This document shows, in pieces, positions 9,226 to 17,318 of a DNA stretch of 64,000 bases (the stretch's first letter is position 1; each line of letters begins with the position of its first letter). A program made the translations under genes and the position numbers. The notes beneath the pieces were generated by a model. It was given only the letters and a program-made list of their open reading frames with translations. It did not search any database and was not told the DNA's origin. The stretch is taken from positions 124,001 through 188,000 of the forward strand of contig LVAV01000032.1 in assembly GCA_001604185.1 (NCBI GenBank), in the 5' to 3' direction. The stretch comes from Clostridiales bacterium Firm_16. Its GTDB lineage: Bacteria > Bacillota > Clostridia > Saccharofermentanales > Saccharofermentanaceae.

Positions 9226-9972
9226 TTACACCTCCAGATCCTTACCCTTGAAGACGCCCAGCGGATACTGCGGAACCATCTTCTCCTTGCACCACTCAAG
9301 TGCTTCGATCGGCTCTTTACCCCAGTTGGTCGGGCAGGTGGACAGGAACTCGACCATGGCGAAACCAAGACCGGCCTGCTGTACACGGAAAGCCTTAGCA
9401 ATAGCTTTCTTTGCTTCCTGAATGTGCTTGAAATCGAAAAGTGCAACACGCTCGATATAAACCGCACCTGTCAATGTAGACAGCATCTCACTTACATTGA
9501 TCGGATAACCACGAGTCTCCGCGTCACGTCCCAGAGGGGATGTGGTGGTGACCTGACCCAGCAATGTTGTCGGAGCCATCTGACCGGATGTCATACCATA
9601 GACGGCATTGTTAACGAAGAATGTGCAGATCTTCTCACCACGGGCAGCTGCGTGAACGATCTCAGCAGTACCGATGGAAGCAAGGTCTCCGTCGCCCTGG
9701 TATGTGAATACCATTTCTTCCGGCTTACAACGCTTGATACCTGTTGCTACGGCCGGAGCACGACCATGGGCAGCCTGTACCATATCGCAGGAAAAATAAT
9801 CATAGTTGTTGTATGTGCATCCAACAGATGCCACACCGATGGTCTTGTCGAGGATATCCATCTCCTCCATTACTTCAGCGATCAAGCGGTGAATGATACC
9901 GTGCATGCAACCCGGGCAGTAATGGAATGGCTTATCTGTCAAACCTTTTGTTTTCTGAAATACGATTGCCAT
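9226..9972 (-). CDS. 2-oxoacid:ferredoxin oxidoreductase, TPP-binding (beta) subunit
   Basis: 248 aa. The N-terminal CPGCMHG motif and the thiamine diphosphate fold with YQGDGDLASIG followed by VNNAVYGMTSGQ are typical of the beta subunits of 2-oxoacid oxidoreductases (KorB/VorA type). It carries the catalytic cofactor that decarboxylates the oxoacid. The gene starts 1 bp after the alpha-subunit stop and ends 4 bp before the gamma gene, so the subunits are probably made in stoichiometric amounts. The name by substrate is set by the alpha subunit, which is VorB-like. Confidence 0.93.
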   Translation of the reverse strand: MAIVFQKTKGLTDKPFHYCPGCMHGIIHRLIAEVMEEMDILDKTIGVASVGCTYNNYDYFSCDMVQAAHGRAPAVATGIKRCKPEEMVFTYQGDGDLASIGTAEIVHAAARGEKICTFFVNNAVYGMTSGQMAPTTLLGQVTTTSPLGRDAETRGYPINVSEMLSTLTGAVYIERVALFDFKHIQEAKKAIAKAFRVQQAGLGFAMVEFLSTCPTNWGKEPIEALEWCKEKMVPQYPLGVFKGKDLEV

Positions 9973-9973
9973 C

Positions 9974-11044
9974 TTACATTTCCCCCTTATGAATCTTTAC
10001 GATCTCGTCCAGGATCTCCTTCTGTGTCGGCAGGTTACCACCCATACGGCCATGGAAATAAACCGGCTTCTTACCGTTCACAGCAAGACGGACATCTTCG
10101 ATCATTTGTCCGGAAGAAAGTTCAACATCGAGGAAGCCCTTCACACTGGACATATCAGCAACACGTGCCACTTCCTTTGTCGGGAAAGGCCACAGAGTGA
10201 TCGGACGAACCATACCGACCTTGATGCCCAGTTCAGCAGCCTGACGGATAACGTTCTTGCAGATACGGCTGCAAGTACCGTATGCCGTAATTACTACTTC
10301 AGCATCTTCTACGTTCACGGTCTCGACCATGACTTCCTTCTCTTCTACTTCTCTATACTTAGCCTGAAGCTCTCTGTTCTTTGCTTCGAGATCATCCGGA
10401 TCGATGTAGATAGAAGTGATGGTGTTGTGCTTAGCACGACCATGCATACCTGTGGTTGCCCACGGCTTAGCTACTTCAACGGAATCCTCTTTCTCCTTGA
10501 AAGCAACCGGCTCCATCATCTGACCGATGGTACCGTCACCAAGGATCATAACGAGCATTCTGTACTGATCAGCCAGATCGAAAGCCTTAACTGTCAGCTC
10601 ATACAGTTCCTGTACGGAAGCCGGCGCAATGACCAGGTTTCTGTAGTCACCATGTCCGCCACCCTTGGTAGCCTGGAAGTAGTCGCTCTGAGACGGCAGG
10701 ATACCACCGAGACCCGGACCACCACGCATGATGTTTACACAAACTGCCGGCAACTCTGCTCCGGCGATATAAGAAATACCTTCCTGCTTCAGGGAGATTC
10801 CCGGAGAGGAAGAAGATGTGAGAACTCTCTCACCGGTAGCAGCTGCACCATAAACCATGTTAATAGCAGCAACTTCACTCTCAGCCTGTACGAATGTACC
10901 GCCATGCTTGACCATCTCACGTGCCATGTAGTGCATGACCTCGGTCTGAGGTGTGATCGGGTATCCGAAATAATGACGGCATCCTGCACGGATCGCCGCT
11001 TCCGCGATAACCTCATTTCCCTTCATTAATACTCTCTTTGCCAT
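9974..11044 (-). CDS. vorB: 2-oxoacid:ferredoxin oxidoreductase alpha subunit, VorB-like
   Basis: 356 aa from ATG 11044-11042, with AAGGTG 6 nt upstream; a GTG three codons earlier is less likely. Opening MAKRVLMKGNEVIAEAA, then FGYPITPQTE, SSSSPGISLKQEGISY and MRGGPGLGGI match the family annotated as 3-methyl-2-oxobutanoate dehydrogenase subunit VorB in Clostridia. The complex probably oxidises branched-chain or other 2-oxoacids to acyl-CoA, or runs in reverse for amino-acid synthesis. The gene follows the ferredoxin gene by 10 bp. Substrate is inferred only from family resemblance; KorA (2-oxoglutarate) is the main alternative. Confidence 0.9.
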   Translation of the reverse strand: MAKRVLMKGNEVIAEAAIRAGCRHYFGYPITPQTEVMHYMAREMVKHGGTFVQAESEVAAINMVYGAAATGERVLTSSSSPGISLKQEGISYIAGAELPAVCVNIMRGGPGLGGILPSQSDYFQATKGGGHGDYRNLVIAPASVQELYELTVKAFDLADQYRMLVMILGDGTIGQMMEPVAFKEKEDSVEVAKPWATTGMHGRAKHNTITSIYIDPDDLEAKNRELQAKYREVEEKEVMVETVNVEDAEVVITAYGTCSRICKNVIRQAAELGIKVGMVRPITLWPFPTKEVARVADMSSVKGFLDVELSSGQMIEDVRLAVNGKKPVYFHGRMGGNLPTQKEILDEIVKIHKGEM

Positions 11045-11054
11045 TTGACACACC

Positions 11055-11261
11055 TTACCTTTCTACCGTGATAACCGAATCAGGGCATGTTGTTGCACAG
11101 AAAGTACAACCGATGCACTGGGAAAGATCAACACAGGAAGCCGGGTGATAGCCTTTGCTGTTCAAGCGCTCTTTGTCGAGTACAAGAATCTTCTTCGGGC
11201 AAGCATTTACACATAAGCCACAGCCCTTACACAAATCGTCTTGAAAAGATACTTTAGCCAT
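11055..11261 (-). CDS. 2[4Fe-4S] ferredoxin subunit of the 2-oxoacid oxidoreductase
   Basis: 68 aa with two complete cluster motifs, CKGCGLCVNACP near residues 11-22 and CIGCTFCATTCP near 49-60, so it should bind two [4Fe-4S] clusters. It is the delta/electron-transfer subunit passing electrons from the TPP centre to free ferredoxin. First gene of the four-gene operon; ATG 11261 is preceded by AGGAGGGACAT and by a good promoter at 11295-11323. Confidence 0.93.
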   Translation of the reverse strand: MAKVSFQDDLCKGCGLCVNACPKKILVLDKERLNSKGYHPASCVDLSQCIGCTFCATTCPDSVITVER

Positions 11262-11294
11262 ATGTCCCTCCTGATATTATATTGCGTATTATGA

Positions 11295-11323
11295 ATTATA
11301 GTCTTGGACCTACTAGAAATCAA
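11295..11323 (-). promoter_or_regulatory. Promoter of the 2-oxoacid oxidoreductase operon
   Basis: On the minus strand a -35 TTGATT (11323-11318), a 17-nt spacer and a consensus -10 TATAAT (11300-11295) lie 34 bp before the ferredoxin ATG. The spacing and hexamers fit the housekeeping sigma factor. Confidence 0.7.
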
Positions 11324-11390
11324 TCTCGCAAAAAGCCACGAATCTGAACGTTTTTGACTCTAGTTTCTATGTATTCTGCCTTTTCCTTCC

Positions 11391-11432
11391 GAAAAAGAGA
11401 CAGACACTTCCATATTGGTGGTGTCTGTCTCT
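11391..11432 (-). terminator. Terminator downstream of the secreted esterase gene
   Basis: Perfect 12-bp inverted repeat AGAGACAGACAC / GTGTCTGTCTCT (11396-11407 with 11421-11432), followed on the minus strand by TTTTTC. It lies about 80 bp beyond the stop of the esterase gene. Confidence 0.8.
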
Positions 11433-11510
11433 GAGAAGGTGTTTTTAAGATCAGACCAGGTATACTGATCCTTTCTTACTGAATTGCCAAATTCACTTAT
11501 GCAAGAACAA

Positions 11511-12071
11511 TTACTTCGAGTAAGTCGTTGCACTGACTACTTTACTGTAATCACCGAACACTTTCTTTCCGTCAATCATCTTATAAGCACGCACCTTATA
11601 GTAGTAAGTCTTACCCGGCGTCAATCCGATGCTTACCTTGCTGGTTTCGGTATACGAACCTAATGCGGTAAAAGGACCCGAAGCGGAAGTGCCTCTCCAT
11701 ACCTGATATCCCGTTGCCCCGTTCACTTTATTCCACGAGACAGTAATATGCGTCTTGCTAGAAGGCGCGGCCTTGACATTGGAAGGCACGGCCGGTTTTG
11801 CGTAGGTTGTTGCACTGACTACTTTACTGAAATCACCGAACACTTTCTTTCCGTTTAGAAGTGTATAGGCACGAACCTTGTAATAGTAAGTCGTTCCGTC
11901 TTTCAGACCAATGCTGACTTTACTGGTATCAGTATAAGATCCCAACGCGGTAAAAGAACCGGTAGCGGAAGTACCTCTCCACACCTGATATCCGGAAGCA
12001 CCACCGACTTTATCCCACGAAACCGAAATATGACTTGTCGATGTTGCAACAGCCTTAACATTCGTTGGCGT
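11511..12071 (-). repeat. Tandem Fn3 domain repeat within the esterase gene
   Basis: Two consecutive ~280-bp units (11511-11795 and 11796-12071) code for near-identical Fn3 domains. Shared segments include GYQVWRGTSA, FTALGSYT, TSKVSIGL and KVVSATTY. The DNA is also visibly similar, suggesting fairly recent in-gene duplication. Confidence 0.85.
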
Positions 12072-12986
12072 ATCCGGTGTCGGGATCTTCGTCGGAGTCG
12101 GAACGGCACCATTTCCGCAGGCTGCTTCTACAATAGACATGTCCGGAAGTTCGTTGTACTTCGTATAGTATAAGAACATGAAGATCTCACGCTTAAAGAC
12201 ATTAACGTCATGCGCGCCGACACTCTTATCAAATTCGAAGAACTTAAAGTGCTCATTACGATTCTTTCCGTTTCCGGTAATGGTGTTATAGTCAAGAGTA
12301 GCATTTTGACCGAACTCAACAGGTTCACCTTTACCATAAGAGATCAGACAATGAGCATCATCACGCTGGGAGAAAATCAGATCACTACCATGCTTCATCC
12401 AGCCGGCACCATTCTCACCACTATAGAAGCACCAGGACGGGCTCAAACCACCAACATTCACAAAAATATCCGAATCATGAACACCGGCATACAGAGCTGT
12501 CGAACCGCCCATAGAGTAACCACCGATGGAAAGTTTCTTGCTACTGTCCACTTTATTGCAGATCGATCCGTCCAGCATCTTATTAGCCAGTGACCTGCAG
12601 TAATTCAAAGATACATATTCACCGAAATCGGTAATACCCCATTGTGTCTCCTTAAGCATATAGATATGTGGAATGAAGACTACCATCGGATCTACATAAC
12701 CTAATTCGACCCATTTGTTCATTAAAGATGGCATATTGTATCTTAAATAGTCCGGACTACCGGAACCGTGAACCAGGATCAGGCCGGGATACTTGCCTTC
12801 CGCAACAGGCGCGAAATACCAGCCTTCATTGTACGTTGGCGTGATGGAATACGATGTAACGGTACCATCATAGCACTTGTCGGTTGCTGCCTGAACTTCC
12901 TTCTTCTCCGGACTTTTCGGAGCAATGGTGACCGCCGTCACCAAAGAAAGAATGACAGCAGTGAGCTTACTCATTCTTGTTTTCAT
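11511..12986 (-). CDS. Secreted alpha/beta-hydrolase esterase with two fibronectin type III domains
   Basis: 491 aa from ATG 12986-12984, behind AGGAGAAGAGGG; an upstream in-frame start would precede the signal peptide. Residues 1-35 form a signal peptide (basic start, LTAVILSLVTAVTIA core). The hydrolase domain has the nucleophile elbow GGYSMGGS and resembles putative esterases such as feruloyl/acetyl-xylan or esterase-D types. Two Fn3 repeats of about 92 residues, very alike, fill the C-terminus after a Thr/Pro linker. It is presumably an extracellular enzyme acting on acylated polysaccharide, with Fn3 as spacer. No sortase or other anchor is visible. Substrate is not readable. Confidence 0.85.
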   Translation of the reverse strand: MKTRMSKLTAVILSLVTAVTIAPKSPEKKEVQAATDKCYDGTVTSYSITPTYNEGWYFAPVAEGKYPGLILVHGSGSPDYLRYNMPSLMNKWVELGYVDPMVVFIPHIYMLKETQWGITDFGEYVSLNYCRSLANKMLDGSICNKVDSSKKLSIGGYSMGGSTALYAGVHDSDIFVNVGGLSPSWCFYSGENGAGWMKHGSDLIFSQRDDAHCLISYGKGEPVEFGQNATLDYNTITGNGKNRNEHFKFFEFDKSVGAHDVNVFKREIFMFLYYTKYNELPDMSIVEAACGNGAVPTPTKIPTPDTPTNVKAVATSTSHISVSWDKVGGASGYQVWRGTSATGSFTALGSYTDTSKVSIGLKDGTTYYYKVRAYTLLNGKKVFGDFSKVVSATTYAKPAVPSNVKAAPSSKTHITVSWNKVNGATGYQVWRGTSASGPFTALGSYTETSKVSIGLTPGKTYYYKVRAYKMIDGKKVFGDYSKVVSATTYSK

Positions 12987-13148
12987 AATTCCCTCTTCTC
13001 CTATTCTTATGCAATACCTTTGAGGATCCACTCGTACTATGCCGCCCAGCACAGAACTCAAGATCTCGTTCAGGAATATAATACAAAAAGTAAAATATCG
13101 AATACAAATTAATCATATCGAAACCATGTCCTAAATATTCCGGTACGC

Positions 13149-13188
13149 AAAAAAGACCCGCCCCGAATGGAATCACTCGAGGCGGGTC
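13149..13188 (-). terminator. Terminator after mscL
   Basis: Stem GACCCGCC / GGCGGGTC (13155-13162 with 13181-13188), extended by an interrupted CGA/TCG pairing, followed on the minus strand by TTTTTTGCG. It sits 27 bp after the mscL stop. Confidence 0.8.
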
Positions 13189-13214
13189 ATATGAATAAAT
13201 CAATACTTCGTTGA

Positions 13215-13634
13215 TCAGGATTTCTTCAGCAGATCACGGATCTCAGTAAGAAGCTCGATATCCTTCGGTGTCTCTTCTGCAGCTTCCTCTTCTTCCTTCT
13301 TAGCCAGCTTTTCCTTCGCTTTGTTCATGATGCGGATCACGATAAAGATTGCAAATGCAATAATGATGAATTCGAGTACAGCGTTGATCAAAACACCATA
13401 TCCGATGGCCACTTCTTCCTTGACCACTTCACCAAGACCGTTGACCTCGGCTTCCTGCATAACATATTTCATGTTTGCGAAATCTACGCCGGATGTAAGC
13501 AGTCCGATGCACGGCATAATGATATGGTCAACAAGTGCTGTAACGATTTTACCGAATGCAGCACCGATAACTACTGCGGTTGCCAGATCGATAACATTAC
13601 CTCTCATTAAAAAAGCCTTAAAATCTTTCCACAT
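13215..13634 (-). CDS. mscL: Large-conductance mechanosensitive channel MscL
   Basis: 139 aa from ATG 13634-13632, chosen because GGAGGG lies 7 nt upstream of it while an earlier in-frame ATG overlaps that site. The N-terminal amphipathic helix and first membrane span, KDFKAFLMRGNVIDLATAVVIGAAFGKIV, are diagnostic, and the second span lies near residues 75-100. The C-terminal bundle is acidic (EEEEAAEE) and ends in a helical segment. The homopentamer opens under membrane tension to release solutes on hypo-osmotic shock. A TATAAT -10 lies at 13670-13675 on the minus strand. Confidence 0.96.
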   Translation of the reverse strand: MWKDFKAFLMRGNVIDLATAVVIGAAFGKIVTALVDHIIMPCIGLLTSGVDFANMKYVMQEAEVNGLGEVVKEEVAIGYGVLINAVLEFIIIAFAIFIVIRIMNKAKEKLAKKEEEEAAEETPKDIELLTEIRDLLKKS

Positions 13635-13700
13635 AAACAAACCCTCCATTAATGTTTTAAGATAATCAAATTATAACAAAATCCATTTTAATTGAACGAT

Positions 13701-14102
13701 TTATTTTTTATCTTTTTTCTTCTTTTTCTGCTTTTTGTCTTTTCCGGTTTTTTCCGTCTTGCTCTTGTTCTTCTTCTTTTTAACATCATCCGATGAAATC
13801 ACAGACACTTCCTGTGTTGCCTTATCCTTCGGATGGTCATCGATCAGAACTTCCAGATCGGAAATCACTTTTTTAACGGAATCATTATTGATGCTGTAGA
13901 AACATTCCCGTCCGATCTTATCGACGTTCACGATATTGAGTTTCACCAGCATATTCATATGATGAGAAAGCGTCGGCTGGGTAATACTGACATGACCCAG
14001 CACATCCTTCGCCCGAAGATGGCGGGATGCAGAAAGCGAACTGAGGATCTGGATTCTGGTAGCATCCCCTAACGCAGCAAAAATAGCACTGTTCGTCTCC
14101 AT
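13701..14102 (-). CDS. ArsR-family winged-helix regulator with lysine-rich tail
   Basis: 133 aa. Residues 1-90 form an ArsR/SmtB winged helix: FAALGDATRIQILSSL, then the recognition region SITQPTLSHHMNMLVKLNIV and the wing VDKIGRECFYSIN. No obvious metal-sensing cysteine pair is present in the helix (only one Cys, in the wing), so the signal is unknown. The last ~30 residues are mostly lysine (KKKKNKSK...KKKKKDKK). It follows the YhbD-like gene by 16 bp, so both are probably cotranscribed, and mscL lies downstream. The tail would add non-specific nucleic-acid or membrane affinity, an inference. Confidence 0.85.
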   Translation of the reverse strand: METNSAIFAALGDATRIQILSSLSASRHLRAKDVLGHVSITQPTLSHHMNMLVKLNIVNVDKIGRECFYSINNDSVKKVISDLEVLIDDHPKDKATQEVSVISSDDVKKKKNKSKTEKTGKDKKQKKKKKDKK

Positions 14103-14118
14103 ATGACTGTCTCCTGTC

Positions 14119-14751
14119 TTATGCGATCAGCTGGCCTTTAAGTGCTTCTTCAAAGTCAGAGAGGTTGGCACATGCCACCACTTCTGTGTTGTCTTCCAGA
14201 AGGATATCTTCATCTTCTTTTACAAGCAGAGTCATCGGAACACCCAGTTTTCTCAGAAGGAGAAGCTGGTATTCTTTACTCGGCTGGGATGCCAGATATT
14301 TACTGAGCATACGAAGCACCTGCTTCGCATCCTCCAGATAGATTCCCGACAGACGCATGAGATGGTCGATGACATAAACTCCAAAGACATCATCGAACAT
14401 CATCTTCTGCTTTTCCGGGAAGCAGGAAGTAAATACTGTCATGGCGATCTTAGAAACAAGATTCAGGTTCACAAAGTCCTCTACCGGAATGCAGAAACTC
14501 TTCACATTCGGCGAGAAGATCTCCTGAAGCTGATCTACAGTGAGCTCACCCTTGAGATCTTGAATGCGCTCAATGCGTGCCAGTACACGGTCTCTTGGAA
14601 GGAATGTCTCCTGCCCTGTGGCCGTCGCTTTGTGGATAAACCAGCTTTCCGGAATCAATTTCATTCGCTTCCAACGGTACAGTGTGCCGTATGAAATGTG
14701 TGTTGCGCGCAAAAGCTGTTTTTTCGAAATCAATTCTTCATTCTCGAACAT
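14119..14751 (-). CDS. YhbD-like (DUF4004) putative regulator with MerR-like N-terminus
   Basis: 210 aa. The N-terminus LISKKQLLRATHISYGTLYRWKRMKLIPESWF looks like a MerR-type helix-turn-helix, followed by TGQETFLPRDRVLARIERI, a combination I recognise from the Bacillus YhbD family. The remaining ~130 residues are helical and have no domain I know. In Bacillus YhbD is linked to polymer-forming bactofilin-like genes, which are absent here. It lies upstream of and close to the ArsR gene. ATG 14751 has GTGAGG upstream. Probably DNA-binding; target unknown. Confidence 0.75.
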   Translation of the reverse strand: MFENEELISKKQLLRATHISYGTLYRWKRMKLIPESWFIHKATATGQETFLPRDRVLARIERIQDLKGELTVDQLQEIFSPNVKSFCIPVEDFVNLNLVSKIAMTVFTSCFPEKQKMMFDDVFGVYVIDHLMRLSGIYLEDAKQVLRMLSKYLASQPSKEYQLLLLRKLGVPMTLLVKEDEDILLEDNTEVVACANLSDFEEALKGQLIA

Positions 14752-14908
14752 GGCGTCTCACCTCACAAAAGAATAGCTGCGGACATTTCTCATAGAAACA
14801 TCCACAGCTATCATTTTATAGAGACAATGTTACAACTTCTAAACATCCGTATGCCAATTGCGTTCCTTTTTCACTTTAGGAACACCCGGCGGATGTTACA
14901 AGGACGGA

Positions 14909-15850
14909 TCAAGCACCCATAAAGTAGCTCAGTTCGTCAATGAAGTCGTTGATATCACCTGCCATGATGGCAGCGAAAGCATCACGTGCAAGGAAGTAAA
15001 GCAGAATGCAGAGGATCAAAGCACAGATAATGCCGATGACCTTCCAGAGCAATACAGCACGGGACAGGTTCTTGCGGCTCTTCTTCTTTCCGGATACGGA
15101 GAAGATGATGGAGCAGACCAGACCGACTACCGGGATCGCGAAGAGGAGCAACATCCAGAATGCACCACCTACGGACAGTGGCTTACGGTCTACATCTGAA
15201 CCGGAGCTCTCTACAGTAGTATTCGTCGGTGCAGGATTAAAGGAAGAAATCGGAGCAGGAACACTATTCGGTGTCAGAGGTGCCGGTCCGGGCATTGACG
15301 GAGCAGACGGTGCAGACGGTGCAGGCATCGAAGGAGCTACGACAGGAGCCACTACAGGAACGACCGGAGAGGACTGAACCTGAGGCTGCTGTGGCTGGAA
15401 AGACGGGGCCGGTTCTACAACAGGAGCCGGAGCCGGAGCAGCAAAAGCATCTGCAGCCGGTGCAGCAGGCTCACTTGACTGTGGCTGGAAAGGATTAAAT
15501 GCCGGTTCAACTGCAGGTGCAGCTTCTTCCACAACAGATGCTGCTTCAGATGCAGCATTCTCAACCGGAGCTACAGACTCTGCAACCGTTTCCTGTGCAC
15601 TCTCAACAGTTGCACTGACAGCTTCTTCTGTTTTCTGTTTCGGTATAGCAATCGGGGCCCCCGGATCAAAAGCAGCAGATGGCATATCATCAGTAGATAC
15701 AGGAGAACTGAACGTATCAGCTACAGGAGATACAACCTCTTCCTTTACTTCTGAAACAGCCTGCTGTGCGGCTTCTGCTAAATTCGCTCCACAAGACGGG
15801 CAAAACTTTACGCCTTCCGGCAGTTCGGATTGGCATTTTGGACAAATCAT
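14909..15850 (-). CDS. Zinc-ribbon membrane protein with long Pro/Ala-rich linker
   Basis: 313 aa from ATG 15850-15848, which has GGGGAGGG 7 nt upstream. Residues 1-27 form a zinc ribbon (ICPKCQSELPEGVKFCPSCG). About 170 residues rich in Pro, Ala, Val, Glu and Ser follow, then two C-terminal membrane spans (WMLLLFAIPVVGLVCSIIF and KVIGIICALILCILLYFLA) separated by a basic loop KKKSRKNLSR. This layout is common in Clostridia for membrane proteins of unknown role; the ribbon and linker are presumably cytosolic. Divergent from the MATE gene. Function not known. Confidence 0.75.
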   Translation of the reverse strand: MICPKCQSELPEGVKFCPSCGANLAEAAQQAVSEVKEEVVSPVADTFSSPVSTDDMPSAAFDPGAPIAIPKQKTEEAVSATVESAQETVAESVAPVENAASEAASVVEEAAPAVEPAFNPFQPQSSEPAAPAADAFAAPAPAPVVEPAPSFQPQQPQVQSSPVVPVVAPVVAPSMPAPSAPSAPSMPGPAPLTPNSVPAPISSFNPAPTNTTVESSGSDVDRKPLSVGGAFWMLLLFAIPVVGLVCSIIFSVSGKKKSRKNLSRAVLLWKVIGIICALILCILLYFLARDAFAAIMAGDINDFIDELSYFMGA

Positions 15851-15962
15851 TTTACTACCCTCCCCAAAAATTCTATGAATTACCTTGTTTAACAAGTACT
15901 GTTTTATTATATCATGATTGATATATATTTTTTCAATAACTTATCAGATTGCGGAGAAATAA

Positions 15963-17318
15963 ATGCAAAACGACTTGTCAAAGGGAAATCCGGCTTCCGT
16001 ACTGTGGCGCTTCTGTCTGCCATTGTTTGCAAGCATGCTTTTCCAGCAGATGTACAGCATCGCTGACAGTCTGATCGCCGGCGGCTGTATCGGCGAGAAA
16101 GCGCTGGCCGCCATCGGTAACAGTTACGAGATCACATTTATCTATCTGGCATTTGCCTTCGGCGCGAATATCGGTTGTTCGGTAGTGGTATCAAGACTTT
16201 TCGGTGCCCGCAGGATCACTGACATGAAGACCGCCGTCTATACATCGATCATCATGGTCGTGTTCATGTGTATTTTCCTGATGACCATCGGTTTTCTCGG
16301 CAACAGTTATCTTCTTCACCTCATTCATACTCCGGAAGATGTCTTCTCAGACTCGCGTACCTATCTTCTCATATACACCGCAGGTCTACCGTTCATGTTC
16401 TTCTACAATCTTTCCACGGGAATCTTTTCCGGACTGGGGAACTCTAAGACGCCTTTCATCTTCCTGGCCGTATCCTCTTCCGCCAACGTTCTTCTGGATT
16501 ACCTGTTTGTACGCTATCTGGATCTGGGTATCGCGGGAATCGCCTGGGCCACCTTCCTGTGCCAGAGCATCAGCTGTCTGCTTTCTATGTTTGTTGTCTT
16601 CCGGACACTGCATAAGTTCCGCTGCGAAGAACGCCCACGCATCTTTTCCTACCCGCTTCTTAATCAGATCCTGATCATCGCGGTCCCCAGTATTCTCCAA
16701 CAGAGTTTCATATCGGTGGGCAACATCGTACTCCAGCGTATCATCAACGGATTCGGAACCGCAGTCATGGCCGGTTATTCTGCCTCCATCAAGCTGAACA
16801 ATCTTGTTATCTCCTCTTTTACGACTTTAGGAAACGGCATCTCGAACTACACATCCCAGAACATCGGTGCCAAGAAACCGGAAAGGATCAAAGAAGGTCA
16901 CCGGGCAGGCATCCGTCTGGAGTGGCTGCTTTGCATTCCGTTGGTCCTTCTCTACTTTGTTTTCGGGAAATATCTTCTTCTGCCGTTTATGGAGAACCCC
17001 ACAGGAGATGCTATCCGGACAGGAATGCAGTTTCTCCGCATCGTCACACCTTTTTATTTCATCGCCGCAATCAAGCTGGTATCAGACGGAGTGCTGCGAG
17101 GCGCCGGACGGATGGGGGCCTTTATGGTCGCCACCTTCACCGATCTCATTCTGCGCGTTGCACTTTCTTTTATTCTTTCCCGGACCGCTCTCGGTTCCAC
17201 AGGAATCTGGTGTTCCTGGCCCATCGGCTGGGGAATCGGAACAATCCTTTCATTTATCTTCTATCTGAAGACCATCAAGAAACTTAATCTGCCTGTTTCG
17301 AAGGAATCTCAGCAATAA
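15963..17318 (+). CDS. MATE-family multidrug/metabolite exporter
   Basis: 451 aa, typical length. Around 12 hydrophobic spans are visible, and the N-terminal segment LSKGNPASVLWRFCLPLFASMLFQQMYSIADSLIAG is characteristic of the DinF/NorM MATE family. These are Na+- or H+-coupled exporters of drugs or metabolites in the cytoplasmic membrane. ATG 15963 is preceded by GCGGAGAAATAA. Its 3' end runs 35 bp into the convergent 1058-aa gene. Substrate unknown. Confidence 0.93.
   Translation: MQNDLSKGNPASVLWRFCLPLFASMLFQQMYSIADSLIAGGCIGEKALAAIGNSYEITFIYLAFAFGANIGCSVVVSRLFGARRITDMKTAVYTSIIMVVFMCIFLMTIGFLGNSYLLHLIHTPEDVFSDSRTYLLIYTAGLPFMFFYNLSTGIFSGLGNSKTPFIFLAVSSSANVLLDYLFVRYLDLGIAGIAWATFLCQSISCLLSMFVVFRTLHKFRCEERPRIFSYPLLNQILIIAVPSILQQSFISVGNIVLQRIINGFGTAVMAGYSASIKLNNLVISSFTTLGNGISNYTSQNIGAKKPERIKEGHRAGIRLEWLLCIPLVLLYFVFGKYLLLPFMENPTGDAIRTGMQFLRIVTPFYFIAAIKLVSDGVLRGAGRMGAFMVATFTDLILRVALSFILSRTALGSTGIWCSWPIGWGIGTILSFIFYLKTIKKLNLPVSKESQQ

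Noticed and set aside
8679..9467. Longer reading of the oxidoreductase gamma subunit starting inside the previous gene
   Set aside because: The added residues do not resemble the family, whose members start with the GGQG segment, and a good ribosome binding site precedes the shorter start.
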